64,000 nt of DNA, taken from positions 186,001-250,000 of the forward strand of contig VTFK01000220.1 in the NCBI GenBank assembly GCA_009617715.1, written 5' to 3'. A model generated the notes under the pieces. The model had not been told where the DNA came from. It ran no database searches and worked only from the letters and a program-made list of their open reading frames with translations. Positions 1-12,599 of the stretch are shown in pieces. Position 1 is the first letter of the stretch; every line of letters starts with the position of its first letter. This DNA comes from Plectrocnemia conspersa (taxonomy: Eukaryota > Arthropoda > Insecta > Trichoptera > Polycentropodidae). A program made the translations under genes and the position numbers.

Positions 1-1569
1 GGTGCACACGTGTACGCCACATAAAAAATACATATAAAACATTTTTTTTTAAATGGATCGAATGCTTTGTCAATGACTATGAGAAACGATACAATGCTCT
101 TACATAAGTACTACTTATACTTATTAAAATATTGAACTAATAAAATTCTTAAAGTTTCATTTTATATAATACAAATAAAGATCTGAGATGTTATACTTGT
201 TTTTATATCATTAAGAAATGTATATGTTAATTTCTGTACGATTTTAGCATTTGAGTGCTACATTTCGCAGACACGCGTTAGATGTAAGTGCTACAGTAAT
301 TTAAATACTACATTTTTATTTTATTATTTATAAATTATAATCATTTCAAGCATATTTTTGCGATAATAACTTTAATTGCAAATGAAATCAAAGATTGTGA
401 AAATATAAATACAATAACAATTTAAACGAATTAAGTTTTGCGTTGTTTCAATAACTAATTCCAATGTTTGTTAAAATTTTGCTATGCCGCAAAAGTCTAA
501 TGTTTTATGTATAAATAGTATTTAAACTTAAAATTTGTAGATATATATAATAAAAATGAATATTAGAAAATCGAAACGTTTGTATATGTTTTGTAGGAAG
601 CGGCGCTTCCACAGCTTCTATGGACGCGCCGTCAATGGTAGATAATATGTATGTATTGTACATACGATATGGATATATAAGGGGTTGAAAACGTGACATT
701 AACGACCGCCAACGATGTCGTTATGCCGCAAACTGTTAACGGGGCGGTTTCGTTAAGCGGCCGCACCTGGCCGCTGGCGCTCGTTACACAGCTCGCACCA
801 ATAAAATATGGTGGTCGCTCGGATGTACCGAAACCCGTCATACTGGCTGCGAGGCAATAATTGAACCAGCGTTGAAATCGAAATAGGTTATTTTTTATAT
901 ATGATCACTGTAGCTCGGTCGACCGTGTCCGCTTTTAACAAAATGTCAATATCGGATTTCAAAAGTACACGGATGACAAAATGGAGACAGTGGTTTTTTG
1001 TTGTTTGTTTTTTTTTTACTTTGCTACGTTCTTCGCGCAGCACCCATGAGGATTTTGTTTCACGTCACTTTGAATAAAACGCAAAGATTCCCAGGTGAAA
1101 TAGGAGAAAGGTTCAATTCTATTTATTAATGTCACTCCTTCGGTCGCGACTGTCGTCGGGGTTATGCTTTTTTGTACATACTGTAAAATTTATGTGTTTT
1201 ATATACAAGGCACAGATAATATTAAGAATCAATTCAATAAAAGTACGGTTTCAGATATTCGCATAAAAAAAATATTAATAATAATTACATAAAAACAAGG
1301 TTTGAGACTGACTCTAAGCTCATCAAGGTTTATTAAATATGATTATATAATATATTACAATCAACAGCACAATAATATTATATGTATTATTGGGCTGTTA
1401 TAATACTTTTATTTTTAAAAATAAAATAAAAAATCATGGTCAGTTGCATTTTAATAAATCAAATATATATTAATAGACAATTATATATTGTTTGAGTACA
1501 ACGTTATATTTTTGGAAAAATGTATGCTTTAAAATAATTCATTGGGTTATACAATATTTAAAAAAAAAA

Positions 1570-3387
1570 AAAAAATTTTTTTGCTCTTATTTTATATAGT
1601 ATATTACTATAGTTTTTTCTGTTGTAAAAGTCGCATTTTCATGATAATAAAAGAGTATAAAAAGCAGTGATACTTAATGTATTATATATGCAACTTTTTA
1701 TGTTATGTTTCAATAGCTGCTTTTATTTGTTTTATTCTCATTTATATCATTGTTGTGAATTATTATTAACTATTAATTCTAGGTTATATTTCTTAAAAAA
1801 ATTTTTTACATATGTTATTATTTATTTGGTTTTGATAGTTTGTTGGTTTATTTAATGTTACCAATAATACGTAATGTATTTGTAACTTTTTAAAGCAATG
1901 TTTCGAGTTTTACATAATATTTTCAGTATGAGAATAGCTAAAATTGATGTATTATTTATTGCGTTTTAATATATTTTTTAATAATATATTATTATTCTAA
2001 TTTTTAATTTAATAATAATATAAAGCAAATTTTTTAATTTTACGTAATATTTTTTTTATTGAAATAGCTACAAAAAAAATATTTAAATATGTGTGTCCAT
2101 AGTTATATTTTAATTTGTATGATTGTAAAAAACTTACTGTTTCTAATAATGCAATAGATTGATTGTAACAATATGTTAAAGCTATATTTCGAATTCTATG
2201 TAATAGCTACAATTTTTTTTGTATACGATTTGCGTTTATGCTATATTTTATTTTTATGATTCCAAAAGATTCATCTTTACAATTATACCTAATGCATGTG
2301 TAACTGTATAAATGTAATTAACAGATCCGTAAAGAAGTTTTTGTCAACTTTTTCTTTAGCCTAATAATCTAGAATATAGACTAAAACAATAATTTTAAAA
2401 AACTGAAACTTATGTAGAACTAGATAATAAGTATTGAAAAAATCTATTATAACCAAAAAATTATTGGCAAATAAATACCGCGGTAAACTTCAATTTTTTA
2501 TGTAAAGTTATTAATCGATTATTAAGTAATATTTATAAGTTTTTAAATTGCTACAATTTTTTATGTATATTATTATTTACTGTCTTTTAATATATATTTT
2601 TTCATAATAAATTATTATTTTTAAAATTGTATTAGATTTTTTTTAGCAGTAATACGTAACGTATTTTTAACTTAATGAAGCAAATTTTCGAATATTACGT
2701 AATATTTGTTAGTATTAAAATAGATGCAAAAAAAATATTTAAAAAATAATGTGTTTCCATAGTTATTTTTTCAAGTTAAATTTTTATGATATAATGTAAT
2801 AAATTAACTGTCTGTATTTTTTTTATTGTAATATATTGTAATAAATATACGTTTTTAAGCTATGTTTCGAATTCTATGAAATATTTTTTAGTACTGTAAT
2901 AGCTACAATTTATTTTGTATACGAGTTGTGTTAACGTGATATTTTTATTTTTATTATAATATTCTAGACTAAGATAATAATTTTAAGATTCCTAAAATGT
3001 TGTGGATTATGATTCTTAGTATTAAAAAATGTATTACGCCTAAAAATAATAATTTATAAAAAAAAGCTATAAAAATGTTATTAAAACTATATGTTTCCAT
3101 AATTTTTTTTTGTGATTGTAATTGAATAACATTTTAAAGCTATGTTACAAATTCTATGAAATATTTTTAGTATTATATTGTGTTTGTTATGTTATATTAT
3201 TATTTTTATAATTTCAAAAGATTAATATTAACAATTATACCTAATGCATTTGTAACTTTATAAAGCTAATTAATAGATCCGCAAAGAAAATTTTTGGTAA
3301 CTTTTTCTCTATATCAAGTAGCCTAATAATCTAGGCTAAGATTTTTATAAACTAAAAATGTTGTAGATTAAGGTATTTAGTTATCAA

Positions 3388-3421
<34 letters not shown>

Positions 3422-4160
3422 CAATTTTTTTGCATATGTTATTTTTTTGTATTGCTAGTTGTTTTTTTTTATGTTTTATGTTTATTTTTATGATTCCAAA
3501 AGATTAATCGTAGCAACTATACGTATTGCAATAATTCTGAATAATAATTTTCAATAATATAGTCAGAAAAAAATATTTATTGTGCTTCTACTGCAATTAT
3601 TTTTGTTATATTTTAATTTTTATATTTGTAATAGATTATAATTACCAATATTGTGTAATGCGTTTGTACTTTTTAAATCTGATTTTTGCAATTTAGATTT
3701 TTATAGTGTTTTTGTTATGTTTTTATTTTTTGATTGTAATATATTAGTTTTGAGTTTCACTTAGTATTTTTTTAATAATAATCTATCTACAAAAAAATAT
3801 TTAAAATGTGTTTCTATATTTTTTTTTATTTAATATATTTTTATTTATATGATTGTCTTAGATTATTTTTAAACAATAATTCGTAATGCTTTTAAAGTTC
3901 TACATAATAATTTTTGGTATATAAATAGTTACAAAAAATATTTATGTATGTATAATATTATTTATGATGTGTTTTTAAAGTAATTACTTCAATTTTTATA
4001 AATATTATATATTACAATAAACAGTGATATATGTTAATTTTTTAATTTTTTTACATAAGATTGATTATATAATAGTTTTAAAAATTGCTTTAGCTTTTTT
4101 TACCTAACAATTTTGTGACTAAAATTATTTATAGTGTATTGCTCTATATAGGCTTATTGC
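1570..4160. repeat. degenerate AT-rich tandem array with higher-order period
   Basis: Related units of roughly 130-180 bp recur, with words such as AAAGC-ATGTTTCGA-TTCTA, AATAGCTACAATTTTTT and TGTGT-TCCATAGTTAT. A larger unit of about 955 bp is visible: the block TTTATGATTCCAAAAGATT, CAATTATACCTAATGCAT, AACAGATCCG-AAAGAA, TAGCCTAATAATCTAG at about 2255-2385 returns at about 3207-3335. No open frames of note. This is an old satellite-like array inside an intron. Confidence 0.65.
3389..3422. repeat. A-run followed by a TA microsatellite
   Basis: About 18 A residues followed by about eight TA units, inside the 1.6-4.1 kb array. Confidence 0.8.
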
Positions 4161-4204
4161 TAAGTAATATTTTTTTATTTTAATTAATAATAATTAAAAT
4201 ATTC

Positions 4205-4450
4205 ATTATATGTGTGGGTGTGTCTCGAGATGCGTTCAGAGTGAGTTAACGGCTTATTTAAAGTGACACAAACGAGACCGGTGTTCGTTCAATCGTTAAA
4301 AATGAGAGAAAGGTAGAACAGTGGAAGAAGGAAGATGGCGGCACAATCATGGCCGCTGCTTGCGATTATCAAAGGCTTTTCGGGTCGTTATTTCACTGTC
4401 ATAACCCTGTAAGGCCCAACTCGTTGAATCGTAAGCAGTCACTGCTTATA
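4205..4450. promoter_or_regulatory. GC-richer intronic island with YY1/Pho-type sites
   Basis: Balanced composition between A/T-rich flanks. It contains AAGATGGCGGC at 4332-4342, a full YY1/Pleiohomeotic-type match, and a second reversed core, ATGGCC, at about 4349-4354. Iroquois genes are Polycomb targets in Drosophila, so a response element is conceivable. This is inferred from motif and composition only. Confidence 0.3.
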
Positions 4451-5995
4451 TAATACGACACTGAAACTTAAATAGGAACTAAGCGGCATTTTATATTTGA
4501 TAAATTCGGGTTTTATATGTTAGCGCTAATAATCTACCTCTAAACTTTGTTATAAATAAATTAATATTACTGTCAAATAATCACAAAAATGGTTTAATTT
4601 ATTATTTTACGTTAAATAATACATAATACCACAGGAATAAATTACAGAAGTGAAAGGTAGAAACTGTATTTTTTTACACCTTAAATTAAAAATTCATACA
4701 TTTGTAAATCTTTCGTTATTGAATATATAAATGTTATTAAAATAATGACATTTAAAATGTGGTTTAATTAAATTGATCGAAATGAATTAATAGTAAAATC
4801 TTACAAATTTTACTAGCATATTTTTTAAAATGATAAGAGCTAAGTACCATTGTTATGTAAAATTAAGCATCTTAAAAACCAAAAATTTAATGTATCTCTA
4901 AGTATGTTTATTTCTTTATTTACCCCCATTTATAATCTATAAAATGTTGCTCAGTATATTTCTAACAAGCTATGCATGGAATTTTTCAGATTTAACTTAT
5001 ATTATTTATTATTCAATAAAACATGTCAATCAAAAATTATTATCATATTCTACACATGACCTATGTGTAGTATTTAATTTATTCAATTAATTGCTTGTGT
5101 GCTTTGAACCATATCTATCATCCGCGTCGAACATTGTCGATAATACTTTTTTATATATATGCAATAACACTTAAAAGCAAACATAATAATTGTTTGATAA
5201 GCGTCAATTATGTTTATAATAAATTTAAAGATATTTTTGTATCATATTTTGTAAATACTTTAAGTTTATAAAAAGATAAAACGAACACTAAACAAACTAA
5301 TTTGATATAATTTGTAGCGTTTGAAATATGTCAAATAATTTTAAATCTAAGTTAGATTATTATAAGCCCTATCATCTTCAAGCAAAATAAAATATTAAAT
5401 AAGACATTTTGTGAGGCATTGTGTAAGAAGATATGAACATTATGTGTAAATTGGCGCACTTTACAATTCTTTACACATGCAAATTTCTTGTCTATTCGTC
5501 TAAATACTATAAATTCGAAAATTAAGTTGTTATTTTTTTTGTACGCTTTAGAATAAATTGCTATTTTTAAATGTAATATGTAAGAATTTTGCAGGCTAAT
5601 CATTAAACTATTGAATGTTATTTATATTGTCAAGTATGCGTAACATTATTATAACCATAAAACAAAAGTTTAACCCTTAGTAATTACACGAGCGACCATT
5701 ATATTTAAAAACTAACCAAACCAATTTTTAAACAGTACTTTTTCATACAATAAATCGCACAGTTAAATAATTAAACTATATTTAAAAAGACTTAATATAT
5801 TTATAAAACAAAAAGTTAAGGGTCCGGTATTCGTACGCTTGCTAGCTGCGGTGCCACGCGATAGTGAAGAACGGACAGCTAGTTTTCAATAAATTTCATT
5901 AAATGTATTAGACTGACTTGATCAATAAAAATCGATTTAATAATCTACACTAAGAGTAAGTTTTTAATTTGATAGAACAGGTATATTCAATATAT

Positions 5996-6420
5996 ACAGT
6001 ATGTGTCATAAAAATATTCCATGTACACTCATTGCAAGTTTTGGACAATGGCCATGATGTCTTCCGGTAGTCGTGTGGCACTCGAATCGCACTCAACACT
6101 TGCATTGTCCTAATGATGTTTACAGACTGTCGATTCCCAATGGGTAGCAATGATGAGATTCATTCTAAGCACGTTCTCGAAAAACCACCAAAAATGGTTG
6201 TTAAACGCGGGTGTTTGGTGTGCGCCACGATGTGGTTACTAAGCATTTTAGTGACGTGCGGATGTGACTTCCAGTTCCAGGGATATTGTATGCCAATCTG
6301 ATGATCGAATCTACAGATTCATAAAATCAAAGAAGCATTTAAGAGCCATGGTTGTATTAAGAGGAGAGGATTTATCGAAAATATCGACGGGTTGGAAAAA
6401 ACAGTTAATGATAGTCCAGA
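5996..6420. other. unassigned TE-like relic or conserved non-coding block
   Basis: This segment is clearly more balanced in composition than its surroundings and begins TACAGTATGTGTCATAAAAATA, which resembles a DNA-transposon end. Open readings of 62-66 codons on the two strands overlap here, and one includes KPPKMVVKRGCLVCATMW; I cannot match it confidently to a transposase. It could be an old DNA transposon or a constrained non-coding element. Confidence 0.35.
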
Positions 6421-9400
6421 GTGTCTTTTAAATACAATATTAACCCGAATCAATTATTTGAGATTTTTAGTATTCAAAGTATTTATGTATTTTTTAATAA
6501 CAAAATAAATACTAGTAAGATTATTGCAATACACATACGTTTTTTTATTCTAAAAATTAGTAAGACACTATTAAAACTAAAAAAGCTTTAAAATTTTAGG
6601 TAGAATGTATTATAAACTTACCCAAAATGTGGAGATAGATCGTATCTAACGAAGAAAAAAATATTGTAGATATTTGCAATGTGAAAAATACAAATTAGTT
6701 GATTAAAACATAATATTTTAAAAAAAAGATAGTTGTATTATTTTTATATTTTCTATTTTATTATCAAAATCATTTTAATATAGATTAAGCCGCTTTTAAA
6801 CTAAATTAAAATAAGAATTAAAATGCTTTCTTAAATAAAATATACCGGTTACGTACCATTTGAAAATTAAATGTACAAAAAAGTAGTTCAAAATAATTAA
6901 AAGCTATCTATAATTCTGATTCAGAAAATCTATATTTTCTTTATGAACATATTACAATGTTTAATTTTAGTTATAAATAATTAAAATATGTTTAATTTAT
7001 AAAATTGCATTTTTACTAATAAATAAAATTTAATAATAATACAAGAGCTTTTATTGTAATATATTTACAAAATATTATCGCATATGAAATTTTTTAATTA
7101 TAAGCATGACATATCTCAATGGCATAAAAATAAATATATTTATCTAGTGTAATAAAATCATATGTAATTTTAACAATATAAAAAAGTCGTGGGTTGCGGA
7201 CGAAAATGTTAGGAAAACACTCACATGACGTAATATATTTTTTCTGCAATTAATTCCAATCGAGGCATGTTGTATATGAAAAAATCAATAACACAACTTC
7301 CTTAACATTACCGAAGCCTAAGCATCTCGATTATTATTTACGTATGCAATGCTTGTTTTACGAATGTCCGCGGGACCTTAATTTGGTCCCTCGATCATAA
7401 TCAGTCAAACAGGTGCACGTTTGTTCGACGTCCAACGCTATATTTGCGAAAGGAAACGAAAACAGGTGAATGACATCCGTCGATAAATAATAGCCTATGC
7501 TATACATATTATAAATTAAAATATAAATTGACACCTTTTGAAAAGTATGTAGCATTCTAAAGATTGTATATACAAAATTATTTAGACGAATATAACAACA
7601 CACTAAAACGAGAAGTTGAAAGTAAAGTGAAAAAATTAAAATTTCATTATAAAGACCACGTAGTCATCTCATCTAAAATGACAATGTCTAGTTGAAGAAT
7701 GACCTTAATCTCTCTGGTATTCGAAACGTATAGGAGTAAAGTAGATTAAAAAAAAACTCACACTAATATCATCATACTGTTGACATATTGAGACAAGTCG
7801 TCCTGTTATGGCCTGACGCTTGTGCTATCAACTGTGTACTACAATTATAAATTACGCACATATATCGTTTGCGGTACAATGTACTACAATATTAAAATAT
7901 AAGATACGTTAAAATGCTACTTTTACTAATATGTATTTTAAAATCATTGGTACTATTGTCTGTAATATGTATGTAATTTATCATCTGTATTGGACGCATA
8001 ATTTGTTATACAGCTAAGTATTAAACATTTACAAAGAATTTGCAGGCTTCATAATAGCTCTGTTGTTTCCACCTGTTAAACATATGCCTTTACCCACTAG
8101 CTTAATAGAAACTAGTAGTTTCAAAATCCTGTAGACAAAGTGCTCCACCTCTACAGGAGGATCATAAATGACACATAATAAATGGGCGGTAAAGCACATT
8201 TACCACCAGTGTAAATTTGTCAAAATTAAGTAACTCTATGCATTTATCAAATAGTGCATTTAACAATTTTTTAGGGAATTAGAAAAAAATTGATATGGAA
8301 CAATTTCAATATTGAAAAAATATACGTTTATTTCAGTGACACCTCATATTTTAAAAACCATTTAATGTAAAAATTCCCTTCGTTTGAAAAAATACATTAG
8401 CATGTACTAGTCACCTTTCAATAAACACAATTCTAAACCATTACACCTTTTTATTTTCCGGGCTACTTTAAAGCATATGTCAGTAAAATAAAATATTAAG
8501 CCTTGTTAAATTTAAATAGCACGTTATAATAAATTGTACGTACATACATATGACACATTCGCATTAATTGCATAAATTATCCTACATATAGAGATCAATG
8601 GCTATTGATACCGGCGCCTGTGTCCGTATATCGAATCAAGAAAAACGAGTTATGAAACTAATATGCGTGTTATTCATATATTTTTATATGTAAAATAAAC
8701 CGAACGCGTTACCTTAAAAGTTGACGCGGTTAAATGTGACAAGTATCACTTATACAGGTTGAATGCGATTACTTACTTATTTATAGTATCGTAATCAATT
8801 TAAAATGTATATAGTTTATTAAAAATTAATAATAAATAAAATACGAGAAAAATATTAAGCTTTATTTGAACACATTTAACAGCGAGGCGATAACCTTTTA
8901 ATTGCTGTGTATTAAGATTGTTGACAAAATAAACAATATTAATGTATTTATAAGCAAATGTTATCTAAGTTCGTGTGTAACACTACAAATATCATATATG
9001 AACATAATTTATTTGTTTTTTTATTATTATTTATGGTTCATTCTATACATGTAAAATTGTAACGACTAGATTTAAAATATTTAATTTTTGTAATATTTTT
9101 TTTGTATGTAAACTGTATTTGAAAACTGCATTAAATAATACTCTAATGTAGTCAATGATGAAGATAAATTTTAACATTTTACGGCCCGGTGTGGAGTAAC
9201 ACAAGTTACTAGTCATTCTAAATAAAGCTATACAATACATAAAAAAAATGCATTAAACATAAAAATTGTAAAACTGTCATTTTCATACTAAGTTATTTTA
9301 TTAAAATATTTTGCGAAACCAGATTAATTAGCCCATTAATCTAGTACATCGGTGATTACAATGAAAACAACCTTATATTTAAATACAAGCACAAAATGTC

Positions 9401-9600
9401 AAAGCACATTGATTTTAAGGCTAAAAACAACATATTAATGATTTGAGATTTTTTGTGAAATGTACGCAAATTATCTATAGATATTTTTACTATTATTTCG
9501 CTTGAATTAAAAAAGGTTTTTTTCATTAATTATAACAACCAACGTTTTATTTTATTTTTTATTTTTAACTAAATTTTAGCTTATAACCAGGCCTGCAGTA

Positions 9601-9843
9601 TTAACCCTTTGGACGCGTTAATCAAAAATAAATATAAAATTATTTTTTTGTTTATTGCAAATTTTACTTTGATACTGTGTTTAAATGTTCTAATTTTTTA
9701 ATTTTATTTATTTAAAATGATATTTTATGTTTATTCACAAAAAAAAGTTTTTTCTTACAAACATTTTTTTTTACTGATTTTTGCGTAAAGAGATAAAAAA
9801 TCAATTCGGCGACTTTATTCGATTTCCGCGTCCATAGTGTTAA
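9601..9843 (+). mobile_element. piggyBac-like MITE flanked by TTAA
   Basis: This 243-bp element begins TTAACCCTTTGGACGCG and ends CGCGTCCATAGTGTTAA, so the ends are inverted repeats lying inside TTAA duplications, the hallmark of piggyBac-type insertion. The interior is AT-rich and non-coding. A second copy in the opposite orientation lies at 46770-47014 and shares the internal words, including the TTTACGCAAAAATCAG block and the ATAAACATAAAATATCATTT block. Confidence 0.88.
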
Positions 9844-9919
9844 ATTATTTCATCTTTAATATATTTTTTACAGAACACACATACATACTTTGAAATACGA
9901 CAATCATACCTGGGTATAA

Positions 9920-10190
9920 TATATATAATGTCGCCGATGACCAAGCCGTGATTATATGCGGGCGTGATCAGGGAGCTCAAGAAGAAGTATAGATAATATC
10001 GACGATGCGTTTACACACCTGACTTGTTTGGTCTTATCAAATTTCGCGTCACGTAGTCAACGTATGCAGGTAGGTACTCATTTACCTGCTGCCCATTCAT
10101 GTAATTTTTGCCAACGATCATTGCGACCGACGTGACACGTCCCTGACACATAGACGACGGTAACTCCTATTAACTAATCAATTGACCTTT
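9920..10190. promoter_or_regulatory. GC-richer intronic island with paired Zelda-type sites
   Basis: Balanced composition. CAGGTAG on the plus strand at 10067-10073 faces CAGGTAA on the minus strand at 10082-10088, two TAGteam/Zelda-type heptamers within 22 bases. A candidate enhancer by motif density only. Confidence 0.3.
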
Positions 10191-10903
10191 GTATTACTAA
10201 AATATGGCGTTTGGATATTATATATAATAAGATGAAGTACTACGTTATGAATTTTTAAGTAAACTGGATGCAGAAAATAATTGTAGATAAACTAAAATGT
10301 ATATAATGTTGAAAACTTTACAAGAGTAAATTGCAAAACAATATTAAAAAACAGATTTTTCGTGTCACTGAAGAACTATTTTTAAGAATAGGGCTTAAAT
10401 GTATTACAATCTAATTTATATTTATTTTTTGGACTGCAAAATAGCCAGGAAATTTACAAAAAAATAGGAATGCTTTTCTACTTAATTTACACAAAATTTT
10501 TGGTTACGAATGATATAGTCAAAAAAATATATTTTTTTATTAAATGTAGGTGATGTCGTAAATTAGTTGTTATATTTAAATATAACATTTACTTTATTGT
10601 TACTAATATTTAATATTTGTATATATTGTAATATTGTAATATTATAAAATATAAGATAAGTATTATATTTTATTTTTCTCAAAAAACATTGTAATATTTA
10701 TTTTTCTACCAATTAAAAATGTAAAATTACTATACATATTTATAGTCTCAATAAACGTTTAATATAGAGCTCCAACCTTTTAAAAAAAGTATACAACACA
10801 AAGAGGTGTACAACCATTTGAATCTTCTGGATTGTATCAAACGAAAAAAAAATTCAAGGTTCGCATATACAATTAATTATTTATTTTTGACAACAGTATA
10901 ACC

Positions 10904-10965
10904 CATATTAATATACCAATTGGTGAATTAAAACTTTACTTTTCACACAAAAAACAATAAATTTA
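10904..10965 (+). repeat. dispersed repeat, copy 1
   Basis: The words CCAATTGGTGAATTA-AACTTTACTTTT and ACACAAAAAACAATAAA align with 42472-42535 in the same orientation. Probably a fragment of an unidentified interspersed element. Confidence 0.45.
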
Positions 10966-11199
10966 AAAAAAACCTGCGTCTAAATATCTTATATAATATA
11001 AGCCCTAATCTAAACAAAATTTAATATTGAAAATAAATACTACTTATATTCAAAAAAGCACCATGATTGATAAATTGATATATTTTTAAATTAGCAAACA
11101 CCTAATTGTATTTTTTTATAGTATAATTATTTCGCTTGGTTATTGTTTTACATTATGTCACATATCTCTCGAACATGTCCGTTTGCCTTCAGTTTATCG

Positions 11200-12300
11200 A
11201 AGAAACAATGCAATAAAACCGAGGTGTTAAATTTTTAACCGCCGACATATTTTCGGACTGGCTACACGACGACCTGATATGAATTCACACGACTTCATGG
11301 TAATAACGGTAGGATCAGGGTTATGGATCAGGATCAGTCACGATTGAAACCTTTAACACGTACTTCGATGCGACAATATACAATAAAAACATATTCATAA
11401 TTTATACGCGTGTCGACATATCAGTCTTATAATATGAATAAAGCTACTAAAAATCGTAGAACGTATTTATAATAAAATTTCCTTTACAAAAATAAGCAAT
11501 TTTTAAGATCATAGTTAACAAAAACAGTAACTACCTAATATTTTAGTATTTTTACACTAAAAATGAAATTTAAAAAAATTCTACGCCATTAATTTAATGT
11601 ATCTCTATTTTTTATAATTTATTTGTCGTTAAAGACCATTAGCTTCAGAGAACTTGACTCATTAACCAACCCTTTGAACACTTCTAAAAGTAAAACATAC
11701 GCCACAGCTTGTTAACATTGTCATAGAGCGTTTCGGAATTTAACCATAGTCATTTGCGCCGTCATCAATCATATTTTCGACTCGCATCTGTTTTTAGCGT
11801 GTCTTTCTTGTATCGCGTTTTTTTATTTTTTTGGAAATGTTTATCAAAAAATATCAAAACACACTACCGAACTTCCCCATTGATCCATTGTTTCGCCTGT
11901 CACAGCCACTGCTAATGGCCGTCGTGTGCAAAGTTTATCGAATTCGCGTCACAATCTCGTCCGGCATTCGTTTAGGCATTTTGTCATTGTGGCAGTTATT
12001 TAATATGTCGATCGTCATCGATTCACGTGTTCAAATATCGAGACGCGATGTTTGCCAATGACTTAGCCAATGCAGTGTGCATTCCTATTGCACATGGCGT
12101 ATTAATATAAAAACGTGCAAGTAAAACTTGCTTATCATGGATAAAAGGCACTGAGAGTAGGCCTTTACGTAAATTAATCAAATCGGTTATTAATAACACT
12201 CGCTAAGTCACTCCGCCATTTGAAAATTGCTATTTTTGTCGTATCGGCATCGAAGGAAGATCGGCCTTCAAATTAACAATACAAAGACAAAGTTTATGCT
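11200..12300. promoter_or_regulatory. GC-richer intronic island
   Basis: An extended stretch of more balanced composition, including a 76-codon open reading (11831-12061) with no family match. The open frame is probably a by-product of fewer A/T stops. Candidate conserved regulatory DNA. Confidence 0.25.
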
Positions 12301-12599
12301 AATTTATAAAAATAGTCTATAAAAAAAATAATATTTCATGTGTAATCAAAATATTAATAAAGGTATAAAAGAACAGCTCAATATACCTACACAAAAAATT
12401 CAAGAGTGAGACTGATTATTTGTATATTTTTGCATTCGAAATATTAACGACAAATTATATCTTATGCTAGATTTTTAACATATGGTAGTTAAAAGAAGCT
12501 TGATTTTTAATTTAGAAAAATTAAAGCGGCATATTTTTTTTTAGATATAAACAATTTTATTTTACTTCCACAAAAAATGGTATAAGAATTGCAAAAAAA

